From: Thermoguttaceae bacterium
GTDB taxonomy: Bacteria; Planctomycetota; Planctomycetia; Pirellulales; Thermoguttaceae
Reading direction: 5' to 3'
Assembly: GCA_017436025.1 (NCBI GenBank)
Contig: JAFSDX010000246.1
Location: forward strand, 1-32,269
Length of the DNA stretch: 32,269 nt
Translations under genes and position numbers: made by a program
Shown here: positions 28,353-32,269 of the stretch, one piece after another
Layout: every line of letters begins with the position of its first letter
How positions within the stretch are numbered: position 1 is the stretch's first letter
The notes under the pieces: generated by a model
What the model was told of the DNA's origin: nothing
Database searches by the model: none
What the model saw: the letters and a program-made list of their open reading frames with translations, nothing else

Positions 28353-29039
28353 ATGAAAGCTGTTTTTGACGACGCGTTGAAAGGCGTTTATCGCGACGTC
28401 GAGGCGGTCGCGCCGACCGAGGAAACGGTCGACTACAAACAGATCGCGACGTTGGGCGTCGGCTCGTTAGTCGCGGCGATCGTTTCGATTTTGGGCTTCT
28501 TTTGGACGCCGTTTATTTTGGTCGCGGTCGCGGGCGTCGTGTTGGGCGTTCTCGGCTTGCGGAAGATTATGCGGGCGCCGGAGGAAATCGGCGGTTTTAC
28601 GTTGACGTCGACCGCGACGGCGCTGAGCGTTTTGTTGGCGCTTTCGGCGACGTGTTGGCGCGTTTACTCCTTTTATCACAACGCGCCCCCCGGATACGAA
28701 ATCGTCGCGTTCGACTCGATGGCGTTGACGAAAGACGGCGCCGTCGCGCCGGAGATCGCCGCGCTGAACGGTCGCCGCGTCTATATCGAAGGGTATATGT
28801 ACCCGACGAAGCGGCACGCGGGAATCACCGACTTCAACCTCGTTCGCACGCTCGGGCACTGCCAATTCTGTTCGCCCGGCACGAACCCCGCGGATATGAT
28901 CGCCGTTTCGATGGAGCGCGGACATGAAGTGAACTACCGCGCGAACAAACTGGTCGGCGTCGGCGGCGTTCTTTACGTCGCGGAAGATTTCCGACCCGGC
29001 GAGTTGCCCTACTCGATGAAGGCGGACGTTTTCCGTTGA
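28353..29039 (+). CDS. Membrane-anchored DUF3299-like protein
   Basis: The 228-residue protein has three hydrophobic helices in its first half (about 34-54, 56-72 and 84-106). The C-terminal half resembles DUF3299: LNGRRVYIEGYMYPT, FNLVRTLGHCQFCSPG and GVLYVAEDF. The CQFC pair (Cys170, Cys173) next to His169 could bind metal or form a disulfide; this family's function is not established. GGAG at 28341-28344 supports ATG 28353. A 6-bp hairpin (28323-28328/28334-28339) sits just before that site. The gene follows the His-rich permease with no convincing terminator between them, so cotranscription is plausible. A strong terminator follows. Confidence 0.75.
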   Translation: MKAVFDDALKGVYRDVEAVAPTEETVDYKQIATLGVGSLVAAIVSILGFFWTPFILVAVAGVVLGVLGLRKIMRAPEEIGGFTLTSTATALSVLLALSATCWRVYSFYHNAPPGYEIVAFDSMALTKDGAVAPEIAALNGRRVYIEGYMYPTKRHAGITDFNLVRTLGHCQFCSPGTNPADMIAVSMERGHEVNYRANKLVGVGGVLYVAEDFRPGELPYSMKADVFR

Positions 29040-29072
29040 GGAAACGTCGAAAGTCGCCGTTTAGCTTGATTT

Positions 29073-29108
29073 AACGCTCGTTTCGCTCGGCGCGAAGCGG
29101 GCGTTTTT
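29073..29108 (+). terminator. Intrinsic terminator of the DUF3299-like gene
   Basis: Fourteen-base-pair stem (29073-29086 with 29092-29105, two G-U pairs), five-base loop and five T. Confidence 0.8.
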
Positions 29109-29145
29109 CGTTAAAGCGGGCGAAGCGGCGCTCCGTCGGGGGCGA

Positions 29146-29173
29146 TTGACGAAACGCCGCTTTCGGATAAAAT
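29146..29173 (+). promoter_or_regulatory. Sigma-70-type promoter for isocitrate dehydrogenase
   Basis: TTGACG (29146-29151) and TAAAAT (29168-29173) spaced by 16 bases, each with five matches to consensus, about 95 bases before the start codon. Confidence 0.65.
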
Positions 29174-29269
29174 AAAAACAAGCGGTTTGCCGACGCGGCG
29201 CGTTTGGGGCGTCGTCTCGGCGAACAATGTTGAGATTAGCGAACAAACGTTCGAACGAAAGGAACGAAA

Positions 29270-30367
29270 ATGGCTTACGAAGTTACCCTCATCACCGGCG
29301 ACGGCGTCGGGCCGGAATTGGCCGAAGCGGCTCGCAAATGCGTCGACGCGACCGGCGTCGCGATTAATTGGGACGTCCAAGAGGCGGGAATCGACGTGAT
29401 GGAAAAGACCGGCAACCCGTTGCCGCCGCAAGTCTTGGAAAGCATCCGCCGCACCCGTTGCGCGTTGAAGGCGCCGATCACGACTCCGGTCGGAACCGGC
29501 TTCCGCAGCCTGAACGTTCACCTCCGTCAAGAACTCGACCTCTTCGCTTGCGTTCGCCCCTGCAAATATTACCCGGGCGTCCGTTCGTATTTTAGCTCGG
29601 TTCCGGTCGACCTCGTCATCTTCCGCGAAAACACCGAAGACCTTTACGCCGGTATCGAATTCGAAAAGGGTTCGGAAGTTACGAAGGAAATCGTCGACGA
29701 AATCAACCGTTTGGCGCCGGGCCGCAAAATCGCGACGAAGTACGACGAAACCGGCGTTTCGATCAAGCCGATCAGCGTTTCCGGGACGGATCGCTTGGTT
29801 CGCGCCGCGTTCGAATACGCTCGCGAAAACGGCCGCAAAAAGGTTACGGCGGTTCACAAAGCGAACATTATGAAGTTCTCGGACGGTCTCTTCCTCGAAA
29901 CGGCGCGCAACGTCGCTAAAGACTTCCCGGAAATCGAGTTCGAAGACCGCATCGTCGACAATATGTGCATGCAGCTCGTCCAAAAGCCGGAGCTTTACGA
30001 CGTCGTCGCGCTCCCGAACCTTTACGGCGATATCTTGAGCGACCTCTGCGCCGGGTTGATCGGCGGTCTCGGCGTCGCTCCGGGCGCGAACATCGGCCAC
30101 AACGGCGCCGTTTTTGAAGCGACGCACGGCAGCGCGCCGAAATACAAGGGCCTGAACAAAGTCAACCCGTGCGCGTTGATTCTTTCCGGCGTCCTGATGC
30201 TTCGCCACCTGAAAGAAACCGACGCCGCGAACCGCCTCGAAGCCGCGGTCGCCGAAGTCATTCGCGAAGGCAAAGACGTTACTTACGACATGAAGCCGAA
30301 CCGCGACGACCCGACCGCCGTCGGCACGCAAGAGATGGCCGAAGCGATCTGCCGCAAACTCGCCTGA
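29270..30367 (+). CDS. icd: Isocitrate dehydrogenase (isocitrate/isopropylmalate dehydrogenase family)
   Basis: The enzyme oxidatively decarboxylates isocitrate to 2-oxoglutarate in the TCA cycle, in the cytoplasm. The 365-residue length fits the short bacterial/IDH3-like form. [18 protein letters not shown] carries the Ser, Asn and Arg residues that bind isocitrate, and [13 protein letters not shown] and the VHKANIMK lysine segment are also characteristic. [19 protein letters not shown] contains the metal-binding aspartates. These favour isocitrate over isopropylmalate. The cofactor region reads GSAPKYKG with Lys291-Tyr292, and VTYD follows with Tyr339. Lys-Tyr-Tyr match the NADP-binding residues 344, 345 and 391 of the E. 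coli enzyme, whereas NAD enzymes usually have Asp-Ile in the first pair. NADP use is therefore likely, though the Arg395 equivalent is shifted. AAGGAA precedes ATG 29270. The gene has its own promoter and terminator. Confidence 0.9.
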   Translation: MAYEVTLITGDGVGPELAEAARKCVDATGVAINWDVQEAGIDVMEKTGNPLPPQVLESIRRTRCALKAPITTPVGTGFRSLNVHLRQELDLFACVRPCKYYPGVRSYFSSVPVDLVIFRENTEDLYAGIEFEKGSEVTKEIVDEINRLAPGRKIATKYDETGVSIKPISVSGTDRLVRAAFEYARENGRKKVTAVHKANIMKFSDGLFLETARNVAKDFPEIEFEDRIVDNMCMQLVQKPELYDVVALPNLYGDILSDLCAGLIGGLGVAPGANIGHNGAVFEATHGSAPKYKGLNKVNPCALILSGVLMLRHLKETDAANRLEAAVAEVIREGKDVTYDMKPNRDDPTAVGTQEMAEAICRKLA

Positions 30368-30420
30368 TTCGGCTGGGCGAACCGTCGTTGAAGAACGCTT
30401 GAAAAAGCGTTGAAAATTTG

Positions 30421-30461
30421 AACCCCGTCGCGACAAAACGCTTGTCGCGGCGGGGTTTTTT
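30421..30461 (+). terminator. Intrinsic terminator of isocitrate dehydrogenase
   Basis: Fifteen-base-pair stem (30421-30435 with 30443-30457, one G-U), seven-base loop and a T-run. The same hairpin recurs after the Fic gene. Confidence 0.9.
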
Positions 30462-30469
30462 GTTAAAAT
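30442..30469 (+). promoter_or_regulatory. Possible Fic promoter overlapping the terminator
   Basis: TTGTCG (30442-30447), inside the terminator's right arm, lies 16 bases before TAAAAT (30464-30469). Transcription would begin almost exactly where the 41-bp repeats begin. Confidence 0.35.
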
Positions 30470-30473
30470 AGTG

Positions 30474-30563
30474 AAAGAGTCGACTTGCTTTTAATGAAAA
30501 ACGGCGATTTTGATAAAGAGTCGGCTTGCTTTTAATGAAAAACGGCGATTTTGATAAAGAGTC
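30474..30563 (+). repeat. 41-bp tandem repeats upstream of the Fic gene
   Basis: Copies at 30474-30514 and 30515-30555 differ at one base, and a third starts at 30556 and stops after 8 bases. The unit is AT-rich compared with the surrounding genome. The position between terminator and gene suggests a control region. Confidence 0.9.
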
Positions 30564-30577
30564 AAAAGTTGTTTGAC
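30561..30577 (+). promoter_or_regulatory. Inverted repeat between the tandem repeats and Fic, possible operator
   Basis: GTCAAA (30561-30566) and TTTGAC (30572-30577) form a perfect 6-bp inverted repeat with a 5-base spacer. A second, shorter inverted repeat, TTGG/CCAA (30601-30604/30611-30614), reaches the first base of the Fic start codon. The Fic protein has a C-terminal winged-helix-like domain that could bind such sites. Confidence 0.35.
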
Positions 30578-30613
30578 CTATTTTAATATTGCGTTTGCGC
30601 TTGGAAATTACCA

Positions 30614-31699
30614 ATGAAAAGTCGGCCTTGGTTTTCTTTACTTCCCGACGCGATTCGCGACGTCGATTTCAATACCGTTAAGGTGTTGAAAAAATTGAAT
30701 CAAGCGTCGCGAGCGTTAGGCAATTTAAACGGTTCGCTTGCTTCGGTTCCTAATTCCGCCGTCTTAATTACGACGTTGACGCTGCAAGAAGCGCAATTAA
30801 GTTCGGAAATCGAAAATATTGTAACGACGCAAGACGAACTTTTTGAAGCGAAGATCGATTTGGGCCCGAAGTCGCCGGAAGTAAAAGAGGTTAACGGATA
30901 CGCCGCCGCGTTGACGGCGGGATTCGAACGGGCGCGGCGGGATAAAATTATTCGGCGCAACGATTTGTTAGAGATTCAACGAAGTATCGTCGGAAACGGT
31001 CAAGGGTTGCGGACGACGTCCGGAACGCGTATTCAAAATGTTGCGACGAACGAAATTGTTCATACGTCGCCGCAAAATATAGACGATATTGAAAAATTAC
31101 TCGACAACTTTTTAACTTTCTTTAACGACGTCGAGCGGTTAGATTACGATCCTTTGATTCAGTTGGCGATTTTACATTACCAATTTGAAGCAATTCATCC
31201 GTTCTACGACGGCAACGGAAGAACCGGCAGAATCCTTAACGTTTTGTATTTAACGAACAACGAATTGCTCGACGCGCCGGTTCTTTATTTAAGTCGATAT
31301 ATTATCGAAAACAAAAGCGAATATTATCGATTGATGAAAGAATTGGGCGATAATCGCGAGTGGGAAAACTGGGTTCTTTTTATTTTAGAAGCGATCGAGT
31401 CGACCGCTAAGCAAACGCGGCGAACGGTAACGCGTCTTCGAGAGTTAATGCGGAAAAAAAAGGAGGAGATTCGCGCGACGTTGCCTAAGTTATATAGCCA
31501 AGACTTGATAAATCATCTTTTTAAGAATCCGTATACCAAGGTAAAAATTTACGCTAAAGACTTGGGAAAAACGGAAGCGGTGGCGCGTCAACATCTTAAT
31601 GCGTTGGAAGAGAACGGTTTTTTAACGGCGAAGAAAAAAGGGACGACGAAATATTATATTAACCGAGAATTGCTCGAACTTTTAGCGGAACGCGATTGA
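30614..31699 (+). CDS. Class II Fic protein with N-terminal inhibitory motif and winged-helix C-terminus
   Basis: Fic enzymes usually transfer AMP from ATP onto hydroxyl side chains of target proteins. The 361-residue protein has a Fic N-terminal domain with SSEIEN (63-68). This fits the (S/T)xxxE(G/N) inhibitory helix, with Glu67 predicted to block ATP until inhibition is relieved. The core motif HPFYDGNGRTGR starts at His195 and is complete, so activity is expected. Residues from about 290 (KVKIYAKDLGKTEAVARQHLNALEENGFL) resemble a winged helix, as in SoFic-like proteins. It is not paired with an antitoxin gene, consistent with built-in inhibition. Codon use is foreign: at least 16 Leu codons are TTA, while isocitrate dehydrogenase next door has no TTA, CTA or TCA. 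The ribosome binding site is weak. Targets are unknown. Confidence 0.93.
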   Translation: MKSRPWFSLLPDAIRDVDFNTVKVLKKLNQASRALGNLNGSLASVPNSAVLITTLTLQEAQLSSEIENIVTTQDELFEAKIDLGPKSPEVKEVNGYAAALTAGFERARRDKIIRRNDLLEIQRSIVGNGQGLRTTSGTRIQNVATNEIVHTSPQNIDDIEKLLDNFLTFFNDVERLDYDPLIQLAILHYQFEAIHPFYDGNGRTGRILNVLYLTNNELLDAPVLYLSRYIIENKSEYYRLMKELGDNREWENWVLFILEAIESTAKQTRRTVTRLRELMRKKKEEIRATLPKLYSQDLINHLFKNPYTKVKIYAKDLGKTEAVARQHLNALEENGFLTAKKKGTTKYYINRELLELLAERD

Positions 31700-31714
31700 A
31701 CGATTGAAATATTG

Positions 31715-31754
31715 AACCCCGTCGCGACAAAACGCTTGTCGCGGCGGGGTTTTT
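31715..31754 (+). terminator. Intrinsic terminator of the Fic gene, copy of the isocitrate dehydrogenase terminator
   Basis: The stem 31715-31729 with 31737-31751 and five T are identical in sequence to the hairpin at 30421-30460. It begins 15 bases after the Fic stop codon. Confidence 0.9.
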
Positions 31755-31764
31755 GCGTTAAAAT
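31736..31764 (+). promoter_or_regulatory. Possible promoter for the zinc-ribbon gene overlapping the terminator
   Basis: TTGTCG (31736-31741) in the terminator right arm lies 17 bases before TAAAAT (31759-31764), the same arrangement as upstream of Fic. It is about 140 bases before the next gene. Confidence 0.4.
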
Positions 31765-31903
31765 GGGAAACGTCGGCGGACGGACGACGAAAATTTTTTC
31801 AAAATAACGGAAACTTTTCGCGAAACGCGCTCTTAAGAATAATAAGAAAGGAAACGCGGCGCCGACGAAACAACGCGGCGCGAACAAGGAAAAAAGAACG
31901 AAA

Positions 31904-32269
31904 ATGACGACCGGGCGAAAATGCCAAGTTTGCGGACTTCAACTAAAAGCCGACGATACCTTTTGCGGCGCGTGCAGAACGACCTTTTGCCCGCGTTGCA
32001 AGCGAGCGGTCGACGCGGACGGCGGGCTCTTTTGCGCCGTTTGCGGAGCGTCGTTGAAGGCGACGCGCAAAACGGAGAGCCAAAAACGCGCCGAAGAACG
32101 AGCGAAAAATTGGCGCGCCGGGAAATACGAAGACGCGTTCGAACCGTCGGAGTTCATCCCGACGGACGAGGACGACGCGCGGTATTGGGCTTGGGCTCAA
32201 ATCGCGAATTTTCAAGGACGCGGAAGCGGAATCGGCTTTTGGCTCTTCCTCGGCGCCGCTTGGGGGAGC
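31904..32269 (+). CDS. Double zinc-ribbon protein, 3' end outside the window
   Basis: An open frame runs from ATG 31904 to the window edge (122 codons, no stop). It begins with two zinc ribbons made of four CxxC pairs: Cys7/Cys10 with Cys21/Cys24, and Cys29/Cys32 with Cys44/Cys47. A charged segment (about 50-105) follows, and the visible end, GIGFWLFLGAAWGS, may start a membrane helix. An N-terminal zinc ribbon ahead of membrane segments is a common layout in bacterial proteins of unknown function. AAGGA at 31886-31890 is a rather distant ribosome binding site. Codon use (GCG, GAC, CGC) is like the native genes and unlike Fic. I cannot name the family from this fragment. Confidence 0.75.
   Translation, partial: MTTGRKCQVCGLQLKADDTFCGACRTTFCPRCKRAVDADGGLFCAVCGASLKATRKTESQKRAEERAKNWRAGKYEDAFEPSEFIPTDEDDARYWAWAQIANFQGRGSGIGFWLFLGAAWGS

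Larger units (their letters stand above)
30418..31754 (+). repeat. Fic segment bounded by identical 43-bp direct repeats
   Basis: Bases 30418-30460 and 31712-31754 are identical over 43 bp and each contains a complete terminator hairpin. Both are followed within a few bases by GTTAAAAT. The Fic gene and its upstream repeats lie between them, so the unit offset is 1,294 bp. Confidence 0.9.

Noticed and set aside
29270..30367. 3-isopropylmalate dehydrogenase (leuB)
   Set aside because: The substrate loop [18 protein letters not shown] and [13 protein letters not shown] fit isocitrate dehydrogenases, and no other leucine biosynthesis gene is adjacent.
29111..30436. A 441-codon - strand frame covering isocitrate dehydrogenase
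   Set aside because: It is a codon-aligned shadow of a conserved enzyme gene. No motif or start signal supports it.
30474..30563. A CRISPR array made of the 41-bp repeats
   Set aside because: The repeats are directly adjacent with no spacers and there are no cas genes nearby.
30614..31699. A Fic/Phd-type toxin-antitoxin pair
   Set aside because: No small antitoxin gene lies on either side. The inhibitory SSEIEN motif is within the same protein, as in class II Fic enzymes.

Overview
The window looks like a chromosomal segment of a Planctomycetota bacterium. The evidence is a giant surface protein opening with a LEPR-xLL-type motif (LEERQLLS), two DUF1559 prepilin-like proteins with the H-X9-DG tail motif, an enlarged SecA, and a GyrA with a non-proteobacterial active-site loop. 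Native genes are rich in GCG, GAC and CGC codons and almost never use TTA, CTA or TCA. Family-level placement cannot be read from the sequence.

Layout. 1-2872: a secreted EF-hand protein (+) converges with a secreted TraB/GumN-like protein (-) on a shared hairpin terminator. 2656-3457: a long structured intergenic region. 3458-14581: one 3,707-residue surface protein made of about 19 'FVVVWES'-type repeats, Ig-like domains and a degenerate RTX-like tail, with a complete trypsin-like protease domain in the middle. 15008-18772: secA. 19262-23137: two consecutive copies of a DUF1559 prepilin-like plus small lipoprotein module. 23575-26616: gyrA, from a TTG start. 26740-29039: an FtsX/MacB-like permease with a His-rich loop, then a membrane-anchored DUF3299-like protein. 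29270-30367: an isocitrate dehydrogenase. 30614-31699: a class II Fic protein of clearly different codon use. 31904-end: a partial double zinc-ribbon gene.

The first 23 kb is dominated by cell-envelope and export functions (secreted EF-hand and TraB proteins, giant adhesin/protease, SecA, prepilin-like proteins, lipoproteins). The rest is housekeeping (gyrA, isocitrate dehydrogenase) plus a small transport locus. Most genes have their own promoter and intrinsic terminator, so real operons are short: each DUF1559-lipoprotein pair, and possibly permease-DUF3299.

The most accessory-looking part is 30418-31754. There the Fic gene sits between two identical 43-bp terminator copies, is preceded by 41-bp tandem repeats, and uses TTA codons freely. 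I found no tRNA, rRNA, CRISPR array, transposase or integrase gene.
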